A stretch of DNA of 50,554 nucleotides. It comes from Bacteroidota bacterium. GTDB taxonomy: Bacteria; Bacteroidota; Bacteroidia; Bacteroidales; WCHB1-69. The position numbers and the translations under genes are program-made. The stretch covers positions 1 through 50,554 of the forward strand of contig JAKIZI010000010.1 in assembly GCA_022708105.1 (NCBI GenBank). The letters run 5' to 3'. Each line of letters starts with the position of its first letter. Position 1 is the first letter of the stretch. A model generated the notes under the pieces. The model searched no databases. It was not told the origin of the DNA and saw only the letters and a program-made list of their open reading frames with translations. This document shows positions 9,840 through 17,784 of this stretch, one piece after another.

Positions 9840-9868
9840 CAAAAATACAATATTTTTTAAAATGACAA
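9840..9868 (-). promoter_or_regulatory. Promoter of the TPR membrane protein gene
   Basis: The -7 box TATTTTTG (9840-9847, minus strand) has a TTG at 9866-9868, 18 bases upstream. It fits the Bacteroidota promoter and decides the start codon of the gene. Confidence 0.5.
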
Positions 9869-9964
9869 CAGATTCATCCTATTCGATTTTCTAAAAATCA
9901 GCAATACAATAGGTTGTAATTTATTAAGACAATAATATTAATAATTGGTATATTACGATCACCA

Positions 9965-10675
9965 TTAGGATGATTCATTGCATTTAAGCCAGGCTTTTTC
10001 TGCGGCCTCTTGTTCTCCGTTTTTAATGGTATATCCGAAACCTTCTCCAAAGAGTTCTTCATCGATATACAATTCTGCTTTATACAATTTTTTGGAATTG
10101 CCGTTTAAGATTTCGGAATGTTTAAATTCGATCCTTTTATGTTCTTTTTGTCCCCATGACAAAATTTTACTTTTATAATTATTATCTTCCAAAAAAATGG
10201 AATCGATATCCAGGTGTGTTAGAATTATTTTCTTGAGAACGATTTTTTTTGTTTTATTATATCCCTGATCTAAATAAATTGCACCGATCAAGGCTTCCAA
10301 GGCATCTCCACCGGCTGATTTGGCATACGTATGTGCATCAATTTGAATCAGGGAATGAAGTCCTATTTTTTGAGATAATTTATTTAATCTGTCACGATTT
10401 ACGATTTTGGATCTCATTTCGGTCAGAGGTCCTTCTGCATGGCTAGGATATTTTTTAAATAAATAATCGGCAATAATCGCGCTTAAGACGGCATCTCCTA
10501 GATATTCAAGTCTTTCATTATTAATAGGTCCGCATACAACATTTTTTCCGGAGGCGGAGCGATGAGTGCAGGCCATATCATATAAATCTATGTTTTTCGG
10601 ACGAAAGCCCAAAACATTCTTTATATATTGACTGATAGGTCTATTTTTATTTTTAGAAAAGAGAGATCTACACAA
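9965..10675 (-). CDS. rnc: Ribonuclease III
   Basis: RNase III cuts double-stranded RNA in rRNA processing and mRNA decay. The 236-residue protein has the nuclease signature NERLEYLGDAVL at 53-64 with the catalytic Glu and Asp. A second acidic site is at GDALEALIGAIYLD. The C-terminal double-stranded-RNA-binding domain runs from about 165 and ends in EQEAAEKAWLKC. It starts 2 bases after the fabF stop. The order acpP-fabF-rnc is standard in Bacteroidota and in several other phyla, so it is the third gene of that operon. Confidence 0.96.
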   Translation of the reverse strand: MCRSLFSKNKNRPISQYIKNVLGFRPKNIDLYDMACTHRSASGKNVVCGPINNERLEYLGDAVLSAIIADYLFKKYPSHAEGPLTEMRSKIVNRDRLNKLSQKIGLHSLIQIDAHTYAKSAGGDALEALIGAIYLDQGYNKTKKIVLKKIILTHLDIDSIFLEDNNYKSKILSWGQKEHKRIEFKHSEILNGNSKKLYKAELYIDEELFGEGFGYTIKNGEQEAAEKAWLKCNESS

Positions 10676-10677
10676 AG

Positions 10678-11931
10678 TTATTCTATTTTTTTAAATAATA
10701 GCGAAACATTGTGTCCGCCAAATCCGAATGAATTACAGAGGGCGACACGAATATCTTTTTTTACAGCTTTATTGGCTGCCAAATTCCATGATGGATTAAT
10801 TTCGGGGGTGCGTTCAAATTGATTGATGGTAGGAGGAATAATTCCTTCTTTCAGGGCTAAAATAGTTGCAATAGATTCAATAGCAGCGGCAGCTCCCAAC
10901 AAATGTCCTGTCATTGACTTGGTTGAATTAATGATCATATTTTCTGCATGCGTTCCAAAGAGGTTTTCAATAGCTTTGCATTCTGAAATATCGCCCATCG
11001 GAGTTGAGGTTCCGTGGGTATTGATATGGTCAATATCAGTAATTGAAACTTCGGCATCTTCTATTGCCAACTTCATAGAATTGTAAGCTCCTTCACCGTT
11101 TGGGTGAGGGGAAGTTATGTGATGAGCATCTGCGGATAGGCCGGAACCTATAATTTCAGCATATATTTTTGCTCCACGCGCTTTGGCATGTTCATATTCT
11201 TCTAAAATAAGAGCACCAGATCCTTCACCCATAACAAATCCGTCTCGGCCAACATCAAAAGGACGGGATGCAGTTAGATAATCATCGTTTCGAGTGGATA
11301 AGGCATGCATGGCGATAAAACCTCCCATTGCTGCATCTACAATACAAGCCTCCGAACCACCGGTAAGGATAGCATCCGCTTTACCCAATTGTATAAAATG
11401 GCAAGCATCTGTAATAGCATTTGCAGAAGAAGCACAAGCCGCAGTGGTGGAATAATTTGGACCTTTAAATCCGTATTTAATCGAGATAAGTCCCGGAATA
11501 ATATCTCCTAAAACTTTAGGAATAAAAAAAGGACTGATAAATCTAGGATTCTGATCTTGTTTAAAAAAATCTCGGAATCCTTCTGAAAAAGAGTGCATTC
11601 CACCGATACCCGATCCTAAAATAACCCCAATACGATTTAAATTTATTTTTTCCAAATCCATGCCACTATCTGCAACAGCTTCCATAGAGGCAACCATAGC
11701 ATAATGAGCTCCGGGATCCATTTTGCGAGCATCTTTAGAATCAATATAATTACTTATATCGAAATTCTTCAGTTCGCAAGCAAATTTTGTCTTGTAAAGT
11801 TCTGTATCAAAATGGGTTATCAGATTAGCTCCGTTAGCTCCCGTAATCAACCCATTCCAATAATCAGGAACATTGTTGCCTATGGGAGTAACGGCTCCTA
11901 AACCTGTAATAACGACTCTTTTTAATTTCAT
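10678..11931 (-). CDS. fabF: 3-oxoacyl-[acyl-carrier-protein] synthase II
   Basis: FabF condenses malonyl-ACP with a growing acyl-ACP in type II fatty-acid synthesis. The 417-residue thiolase-fold enzyme shows the Cys-His-His triad: nucleophile Cys166 in TTAACASSA, His306 in NTHGTSTP and His343 in KSMTGHLLGAA. The C-terminal gate GFGGHN is also present. Its carrier protein gene acpP lies 14 bases upstream and rnc 2 bases downstream. Three catalytic residues are in place and the length is typical. Confidence 0.97.
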   Translation of the reverse strand: MKLKRVVITGLGAVTPIGNNVPDYWNGLITGANGANLITHFDTELYKTKFACELKNFDISNYIDSKDARKMDPGAHYAMVASMEAVADSGMDLEKINLNRIGVILGSGIGGMHSFSEGFRDFFKQDQNPRFISPFFIPKVLGDIIPGLISIKYGFKGPNYSTTAACASSANAITDACHFIQLGKADAILTGGSEACIVDAAMGGFIAMHALSTRNDDYLTASRPFDVGRDGFVMGEGSGALILEEYEHAKARGAKIYAEIIGSGLSADAHHITSPHPNGEGAYNSMKLAIEDAEVSITDIDHINTHGTSTPMGDISECKAIENLFGTHAENMIINSTKSMTGHLLGAAAAIESIATILALKEGIIPPTINQFERTPEINPSWNLAANKAVKKDIRVALCNSFGFGGHNVSLLFKKIE

Positions 11932-11945
11932 TAAAAGAGGATAAA

Positions 11946-12182
11946 CTATTTCACGTTATCTTCAATGTACTTTACTGCATCACCAACAGTGGTAATTTTT
12001 TCAGCTTGATCATCCGGAATAGAAATTCCAAATTCTTTTTCAAACTCCATAATTAATTCAACTGTGTCTAATGAATCTGCACCTAAATCGTTCGTGAAAC
12101 TCTTTTCTGCAGTCACATCAGATGCATCAACGCTTAATTTCTCTGCAATTATTTCTTGAACTTTTTCAATAATTGTTGCCAT
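11946..12182 (-). CDS. acpP: Acyl carrier protein
   Basis: This 78-residue acidic helical protein carries the growing fatty acid on a 4'-phosphopantetheine arm. The attachment site is Ser37 in [13 protein letters not shown], and length and pI pattern are those of AcpP. It is the first gene of the acpP-fabF-rnc operon. Its own promoter is at 12208-12239. Confidence 0.98.
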   Translation of the reverse strand: MATIIEKVQEIIAEKLSVDASDVTAEKSFTNDLGADSLDTVELIMEFEKEFGISIPDDQAEKITTVGDAVKYIEDNVK

Positions 12183-12207
12183 AGTTTTAGTTTTTAAAAT
12201 TAACGTG

Positions 12208-12239
12208 CAAAAATACTACTTTTTTTATAGCATTAGCAA
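12208..12239 (-). promoter_or_regulatory. Promoter of acpP-fabF-rnc
   Basis: The -7 box TATTTTTG (12208-12215, minus strand) and a TTG at 12237-12239 are 21 bases apart, close to the Bacteroidota sigma-ABfr spacing. Transcription would begin about 20 bases before the acpP start. The rest of the gap 12183-12390 is AT-rich and holds no other feature I can support. Confidence 0.6.
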
Positions 12240-12390
12240 TTTTTAATATTTTTTTTCGGTACGTTTTATAAGTAATTGATAATCAATTTTATATATTTAG
12301 ATGTAAATTAACACTTATTGTGATTTTTCTTAATAAACGTTAATAAAACCTAATTCCATGTTAAATGATATGTGTTTTATTGACTAAAAA

Positions 12391-14175
12391 TTAATTTTCA
12401 GGAGCATGATTATACATTTCTTGAATCAGATGATCATATTTTTTATGTAAAAAGGACCGACACAATTTGAGTGTTTGAGAGAACTCTCCGGTTTGGGTAC
12501 TCCATTCATCGCTAACTAATTTAAATTTCCGAATTTGTTCGTAATCAGCCAGACTTTTATTAATATAATCTATTTCACGTTGAATGCGTTTAATAATAGG
12601 AGCAAGTGTAATAAGTTCCTCATGAGAGGAGAAGTGAATCTTATGTTTGGCACACCAAAAATGAAGGGTATTAAAATCCGGAAGAATAATTGCCGATGCA
12701 ATTTTTTCATTTTCTCCAACAACCATTGCATTTTGAATAAAACTTGATTCCTTAAGTTTATTTTCAATGATTTGGGGAGGAATATATTTCCCGTTTGACA
12801 ATTTAAAAATCTCTTTTTTTCGATCCGTTATTTTTAAAAATCTTCCTTCAACCAGCATGCCTATATCTCCCGTATGAAACCACCCTTCTTCATCAATGAC
12901 TTGTTTGGTATATTCTTCATCTTTATAGTAACCTATCATCAAACAATCTCCTTTAGTCAATATTTCTCCATCATCAGCTAATTTAAATTCGATACATGGT
13001 AATATTTCTCCTACGGTTCCAACTTTCAAAATATTTTTCTTTGGATTATTAACAGCAATAACTGGAGATGTTTCGGTAAGTCCGTATCCTTCAAAAACTC
13101 TCAGTTTGGCTGCCGAAAATAGTCTTACGATTCTTTCTTGGATGGCAGAACCTCCCGAAACGATAATCATCTCTTTACCTCCCAATTTTTCGCGCCATTT
13201 TGAATATACTAATTTGTCGGCCAAAGCGATTTTCTTTTGATAATACCAATTTTTATTGTCTATATCATACTGTGTTGCTAAATTAAATGCCCAGAAATAG
13301 ATTCTCCGTTTGATACCTTTCATGTCTTTACCGGCAGCGCGCAATTTGTCGAACATTGTTTCCAAAACTCTTGGCACCGAACAGAAACCCGAAGCTTGAA
13401 TATCCTTTAAATCTTTGGCAATAGTGGATAAACTTCCGGCGTAGTAGATACTGGCACCAAGATATTGATATTTATAATTTGTTGCACGTTCATATACATG
13501 ACACAATGGAAGAAAACTCAAAATATTACAAGTGTGATCAATTAATTGTACGTCTGCAATAGCCAATGCATTGGTTACAATATTTTTATGTGAGAGCATT
13601 ACTCCTTTTGGGTTTCCTGTTGTTCCCGATGTATATATGATACTGGCCATGGTTTCTGGCGTAACCTCTTTTTTAGTCTCCATCACAACCGTCATCCACT
13701 TATCACGGCTTGCTCTTCCTTTTTGCAAAAGTTCTTCAAAATTTGGTTGCCCTTCGATAGGGTCTATTGTGAAAATGAATGGTTCCTGACGAATATTCGA
13801 AATCGCCGGTTCCACCCTACGATAGATAGATTCTACGCCAATGACAATGCACTTTACGTCTGAATGATTCAGAATGAATTCATAATCTTTTACATTTAAA
13901 GTTGGATATACCGGAACATGTACCATTCCGGCCATCATAATTCCCATATCCATAAAATTCCATTCCGGGCGATTTTGCATAATGGTTGCAATTTTATCGC
14001 CTTTTTGTAAACCAAGCTCTAAAAATGCACACGATAAAGAATGGGAAATTTCATTATATTCATCTGTACTATATTTTCTCCACTCTCCTTCTTTGTTTCT
14101 TCCACATATCATGTCCTGTTTGTTATAATTTTCATGCAAATGATCTAAAAAATCAAAGACTCTTGTAATTTTCAT
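12391..14175 (-). CDS. Long-chain fatty-acid--CoA ligase (AMP-forming), copy 2
   Basis: This 594-residue paralogue of the ligase at 5630-7393 has the same motif order: YTSGTTGNPKG at 181-191, EGYGLTETSP, GWFHTGDIG, then KITDRKKEIFK. The Asp in the last motif replaces Gly in copy 1 but lies outside the catalytic core. It should also make acyl-CoA from long-chain fatty acids. It stands beside, but is not closely coupled to, the fatty-acid synthesis genes acpP-fabF, with 208 bases between. It has its own -7 box. Why two close paralogues are kept is unknown, and different chain-length preference is one possibility. Confidence 0.93.
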   Translation of the reverse strand: MKITRVFDFLDHLHENYNKQDMICGRNKEGEWRKYSTDEYNEISHSLSCAFLELGLQKGDKIATIMQNRPEWNFMDMGIMMAGMVHVPVYPTLNVKDYEFILNHSDVKCIVIGVESIYRRVEPAISNIRQEPFIFTIDPIEGQPNFEELLQKGRASRDKWMTVVMETKKEVTPETMASIIYTSGTTGNPKGVMLSHKNIVTNALAIADVQLIDHTCNILSFLPLCHVYERATNYKYQYLGASIYYAGSLSTIAKDLKDIQASGFCSVPRVLETMFDKLRAAGKDMKGIKRRIYFWAFNLATQYDIDNKNWYYQKKIALADKLVYSKWREKLGGKEMIIVSGGSAIQERIVRLFSAAKLRVFEGYGLTETSPVIAVNNPKKNILKVGTVGEILPCIEFKLADDGEILTKGDCLMIGYYKDEEYTKQVIDEEGWFHTGDIGMLVEGRFLKITDRKKEIFKLSNGKYIPPQIIENKLKESSFIQNAMVVGENEKIASAIILPDFNTLHFWCAKHKIHFSSHEELITLAPIIKRIQREIDYINKSLADYEQIRKFKLVSDEWSTQTGEFSQTLKLCRSFLHKKYDHLIQEMYNHAPEN

Positions 14176-14249
14176 GATATTTAATTTATTGTGGGGATTT
14201 TTATATTTCTTTTAACAAGAACTAAAATATTCATTCATGTTTTAGTTTG

Positions 14250-14257
14250 CAAACATA
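14250..14257 (-). promoter_or_regulatory. -7 box of acyl-CoA ligase copy 2
   Basis: On the minus strand it reads TATGTTTG, matching TAnnTTTG. It is about 75 bases before the start codon, and no clear -33 element is seen. Confidence 0.4.
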
Positions 14258-14390
14258 AGAAATATTTATGAATAATCGTTTTTTTTCTGTTTTCCTTATA
14301 ATTTTCAGTGTTTTACGAAGAGGTTATAGATGGTTAGGTTGTTTGATATATCAAATGATCAATTAATTATAGTTATTATTATCTTTTGCT

Positions 14391-15620
14391 TCAGGAAGAA
14401 AGAACAAGTTTTATTTTGTTAACAGCTCCTAAATTATTAGCAATATATTTTTTTGTTTTTTGACGAATCAAAAAATATTTTTCTTGATTAAGTTCCAAAT
14501 CATCAATTTTTTGAACAAATTGTTCTGCGTTTTCTATGGGAAAAGCAGTTTCGAGGGAAACCAACTCATTTGCTTCATTAAATTTCTTGTAATGAGGGCC
14601 AAAAAAGACAGGTATTCCAAAAACGGAGGCTTCTATTATATTATGTAATCCGGTTTTAAAAGCACCTCCAATAAACGCATATTCTCCGAAATAATATAGT
14701 TTTCTCAAAAGGCCAATCGTATCTATAATGCAAATATCATATTCGGCTAAATTTTGCGCTTGAATTTCTGAATAGCAAATAGTTTTATAGGAGGAAAATT
14801 TGGACTTAATTTCATCAATATGTTCTTTATCAATAAGATGTGGCGCAATAATCCATTTAAATTTTTGTTTGAAAAGGGAAATCGCATCGCAAAGAATTTG
14901 TTCATCTTCAGGCCACGTGCTTCCACAAATTATGGCTTTTTTATTTGCTTTAAAATGAGTTACGAAATCCAAAGAGATAGGTTCTAAAGAAGTTTGATAT
15001 ACTCGGTCAAATCGTGTATCTCCAATTACTTCACAATTGTCAATTCCTATGGCATTCAATAATTCTTTGGATGCTTGATTTTGTAAATATATGTATGTGC
15101 ATTTTGTCAATTGATGTCTAAACCATCTTCCATACCAACGGAAAAATGGTTGATCTTTTCTATAAATTGCAGATACATAATAAAAAGGGATATTATTCTG
15201 ATGCAATTGGTTCATGTAATTGTACCAATATTCATATTTGATAAAAATTGCTGCCTGAGGTCTAACAATATCAATGAATTTTTTTGAATTATGAATGGTA
15301 TCAACAGGAAAATAGAAAACCAAGTCAAGAAGTGTATCGTTTTTCTTAATTTCATATCCTGAAGGAGAAAAAAATGTACAAAGGACAGATAACTCCGGAT
15401 GTTCCCTTTTTATTTTATCGATCAGGGGGCGTCCTTGCTCATATTCACCCAAAGAAGCGCAATGGACCCATACAATTTTTTTATCTTGACAAGCAGATTT
15501 TAGCGCAGGGAATAATTTTTTACGTCCGTTTATCCATAATTTCGCTTTAGAATGAAATGGGCTAATGCAATAGATTACAGCATAATATAAACAAATACCG
15601 AGCGTATAAAAAAATCTCAT
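14391..15620 (-). CDS. waaA: 3-deoxy-D-manno-octulosonic acid (Kdo) transferase
   Basis: WaaA adds Kdo to lipid A precursors at the inner membrane in lipopolysaccharide synthesis. The 409-residue GT30-family protein has an N-terminal membrane anchor (FFYTLGICLYYAVIYCI). It also has the conserved WVHCASLGEYEQGRPL with the family's catalytic Glu, VLCTFFSPSGYE, FIKYEYWYNY, and the nucleotide-binding end EAFxGGAFKTGLHNIIEAS-like segment. The frame opens at 15671 inside the upstream gene. The ATG at 15620 is 1 base past that gene's stop and starts right at the anchor, so it is preferred. It is the last gene of the serS / outer-membrane protein / waaA run. Confidence 0.93.
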   Translation of the reverse strand: MRFFYTLGICLYYAVIYCISPFHSKAKLWINGRKKLFPALKSACQDKKIVWVHCASLGEYEQGRPLIDKIKREHPELSVLCTFFSPSGYEIKKNDTLLDLVFYFPVDTIHNSKKFIDIVRPQAAIFIKYEYWYNYMNQLHQNNIPFYYVSAIYRKDQPFFRWYGRWFRHQLTKCTYIYLQNQASKELLNAIGIDNCEVIGDTRFDRVYQTSLEPISLDFVTHFKANKKAIICGSTWPEDEQILCDAISLFKQKFKWIIAPHLIDKEHIDEIKSKFSSYKTICYSEIQAQNLAEYDICIIDTIGLLRKLYYFGEYAFIGGAFKTGLHNIIEASVFGIPVFFGPHYKKFNEANELVSLETAFPIENAEQFVQKIDDLELNQEKYFLIRQKTKKYIANNLGAVNKIKLVLSS

Positions 15621-15621
15621 A

Positions 15622-16395
15622 CTATCTATAATAAAGAGTCTGTGTTTTCTTTTTTTCGTAAAGAGGAACAATCCATCCTACTTTAATGCCAAGCAGTGCA
15701 CTGAATTTTTTCTCATCGGTTGTTGGTCCATAGACGAAATTATAATTTCTGGTAGCAGTGGTCCACATTTCAGAAATTTCTATGCCGGCATAGAAGCTTG
15801 CTACTCTCACCTTTCCAAGGTGAAGATATCCAATAAATTGTGTCATGCAAAAACCGGCAGAGCGTTGGTCGTACCCTTTTTTATAATCACCGTCTAATTG
15901 ATCGATCAAATGATCGTTATCAGTAAAATGGATTTTATGTACGAAGTAACCAGCATCTGCGGTTATCCAAATTCCTGAATTTCTCATACGTGAAGAAACG
16001 GGAATTATTTTCCCAAATCCGCCTGCCAGATACCAATAACGTCCTTCCATATCGAGAGTGGCTTTCATGCCATATCCGTCAATAACATCTCCATTTGAGT
16101 TTACCATATTGCCTAAAATATCTTTACTGTCACAGCGAATTCCGGAGCCAAAGAGATAATTAAAGCGAATATGATAGGACCAGTTAGAAGAGGTTTTCCA
16201 GGTGAAACCGGTTCCAAGATTAAAATTGGGTTTAAAAGTTTTATAGAGTTCGCCGAATGGAAATTGATATGAAAAATTAGCTTCAGTCCAGATGAGTGTT
16301 GTGGCACTATCAATTTTCTCTTTTCTGGTTGTCGTTTGTGCGAAAATTGATAAAGAGAAAATAAGGGAAAGACTTATAAAAGCAATTTTTTTCAT
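15622..16395 (-). CDS. Hypothetical secreted protein, probably an outer-membrane beta-barrel
   Basis: I do not recognise a named family. The 257-residue protein has a clear signal peptide (FISLSLIFSLSIFAQ, cut after Ala-Gln near 20). The rest alternates aromatic and polar residues in strands ending in aromatic residues (FRYNYLFGSG-like, GRYWYLAGGFG, VRVASFYAGIEI). This pattern fits a small outer-membrane barrel. It lies between serS (18 bases upstream) and waaA (1 base downstream), so it is cotranscribed with a lipopolysaccharide gene. A role tied to the outer membrane is a guess from position. Confidence 0.7.
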   Translation of the reverse strand: MKKIAFISLSLIFSLSIFAQTTTRKEKIDSATTLIWTEANFSYQFPFGELYKTFKPNFNLGTGFTWKTSSNWSYHIRFNYLFGSGIRCDSKDILGNMVNSNGDVIDGYGMKATLDMEGRYWYLAGGFGKIIPVSSRMRNSGIWITADAGYFVHKIHFTDNDHLIDQLDGDYKKGYDQRSAGFCMTQFIGYLHLGKVRVASFYAGIEISEMWTTATRNYNFVYGPTTDEKKFSALLGIKVGWIVPLYEKKKTQTLYYR

Positions 16396-16413
16396 AAAAA
16401 CAGGGATATAACA

Positions 16414-17685
16414 TTAACTAATCAGTGAAAAACCGGTGTATTTACGTAAAACTTCAGGAATTACAATTCCGTCCGGAGTTTGATTGTTTTCGATTAGTGC
16501 AGCCATAATTCTTGGAAGGGCAAGGGCACTTCCATTTAGAGTATGGGCTAAGCGAGTTTTCCCTGCGTCATCTTTAAAACGAACTTTCAGACGATTTGCC
16601 TGGAACGTTTCAAAATTTGAAACGGAACTTACCTCAAGCCATTTCTCTTGCGCTTTAGAAAAAACTTCAAGGTCATAGGTTAGAGCAGAGGTGAAACTCA
16701 AATCTCCACCGCAAAGTCTCAGGACGCGAAAAGGTAATTCTAATTTTTGTAAAAGAGAGTAGGCGTATTTTTTCATCTCTTCCAATATCTGATATGAATG
16801 GTCTGGGTGTGCAATTTGCACGATTTCCACCTTATCGAATTGATGGAGGCGATTTAATCCGCGAACATCTTTGCCGTAGGAACCGGCTTCGCGGCGAAAG
16901 CATGCAGAATAGGCACAATTTTTTAAAGGAAGATTACTTTCTTTTAAAATGATATCCCGATACATATTGGTGACCGGTACTTCAGCGGTCGGAATTAAGT
17001 ATAGATTATCAACGGTGGCATGGTACATTTGCCCTTCTTTATCAGGAAGTTGTCCTGTAGCATAAGCCGAATTTTCATTGACCATATATGGAGGTTGTAC
17101 TTCCAGATAACCTTCTTCTGTTGCCGAATCCAAGAAAAAACTAATCAGTGCACGTTGAAGTTTAGCACCTTTTCCCTTGTAAACAGGAAAGCCGGCTCCA
17201 GTTATTTTGCTACCTAAATCAAAATCAATGATGTCATATTTTTTTACCAATTCCCAATGAGGAAGCATTTCTTTTGATGTTGAGGTAGGGTCTCCTTCTT
17301 GATAAACAATTTCGTTATCTTCGGCACCCTTACCACAAGGCACAGAAGGGTGAGGCGTATTGGGGAGTTGAACAACCAATTCATCCAACAGGGAAGTAGT
17401 ATTGCTTAATCGTTGTTGTAACTCTTTTTCCTCTGTTTTTAAAATACCGGTTTTTTCTTTTAGCTCATTGGCTTCGTTTGTTTTTCCCAATCGGAATAAT
17501 TGTCCGATCTCTTTAGCAATTGTGTTTTGCTGCATCAGATTTTCATCTAATGCTTTTTTATCTGCTCTGATTTGGGAGTCAAGTTCTAAAATAGAATGCA
17601 CCAACTCGGATGCATTAAAATTCTTAACTTTCAGTTTACTAATTATTTCGTCGGGATTTTCCCGAATATTTTGCATCTGTAGCAT
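16414..17685 (-). CDS. serS: Serine--tRNA ligase
   Basis: SerRS charges tRNA-Ser with serine. The 423-residue class II synthetase has the N-terminal coiled-coil arm (about 30-100, Lys/Glu/Gln rich) that holds the long variable arm of tRNA-Ser. It then has motif 2 (CFRREAGSYGKDVRGLNRLHQF) in two blocks and motif 3 near the end (NGSALALPRIMAALIENNQ), where the Arg binds ATP. The frame starts at 17703, but the ATG at 17685 gives the family start MLQMQNIRENP and lies after a -7 box at 17701. A signal-peptide protein and waaA follow. Confidence 0.96.
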   Translation of the reverse strand: MLQMQNIRENPDEIISKLKVKNFNASELVHSILELDSQIRADKKALDENLMQQNTIAKEIGQLFRLGKTNEANELKEKTGILKTEEKELQQRLSNTTSLLDELVVQLPNTPHPSVPCGKGAEDNEIVYQEGDPTSTSKEMLPHWELVKKYDIIDFDLGSKITGAGFPVYKGKGAKLQRALISFFLDSATEEGYLEVQPPYMVNENSAYATGQLPDKEGQMYHATVDNLYLIPTAEVPVTNMYRDIILKESNLPLKNCAYSACFRREAGSYGKDVRGLNRLHQFDKVEIVQIAHPDHSYQILEEMKKYAYSLLQKLELPFRVLRLCGGDLSFTSALTYDLEVFSKAQEKWLEVSSVSNFETFQANRLKVRFKDDAGKTRLAHTLNGSALALPRIMAALIENNQTPDGIVIPEVLRKYTGFSLIS

Positions 17686-17700
17686 AGCAATAATTTTTTG

Positions 17701-17708
17701 CAAATTTA
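17701..17708 (-). promoter_or_regulatory. -7 box of serS
   Basis: Minus-strand TAAATTTG fits TAnnTTTG and would start transcription about 10 bases before the ATG at 17685. It supports that start over the one at 17703. Confidence 0.4.
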
Positions 17709-17784
17709 CATGAAATTATGCAAATACAGACTCTGGAACACAAATTACTTTTAAAAATATTGAAGAAAATCAAGAGGTATTGTC

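Noticed and set aside
12270..12290. ATTGATAATCAAT palindrome between acpP and the acyl-CoA ligase
   Set aside because: Short and AT-only, as expected by chance in this DNA.
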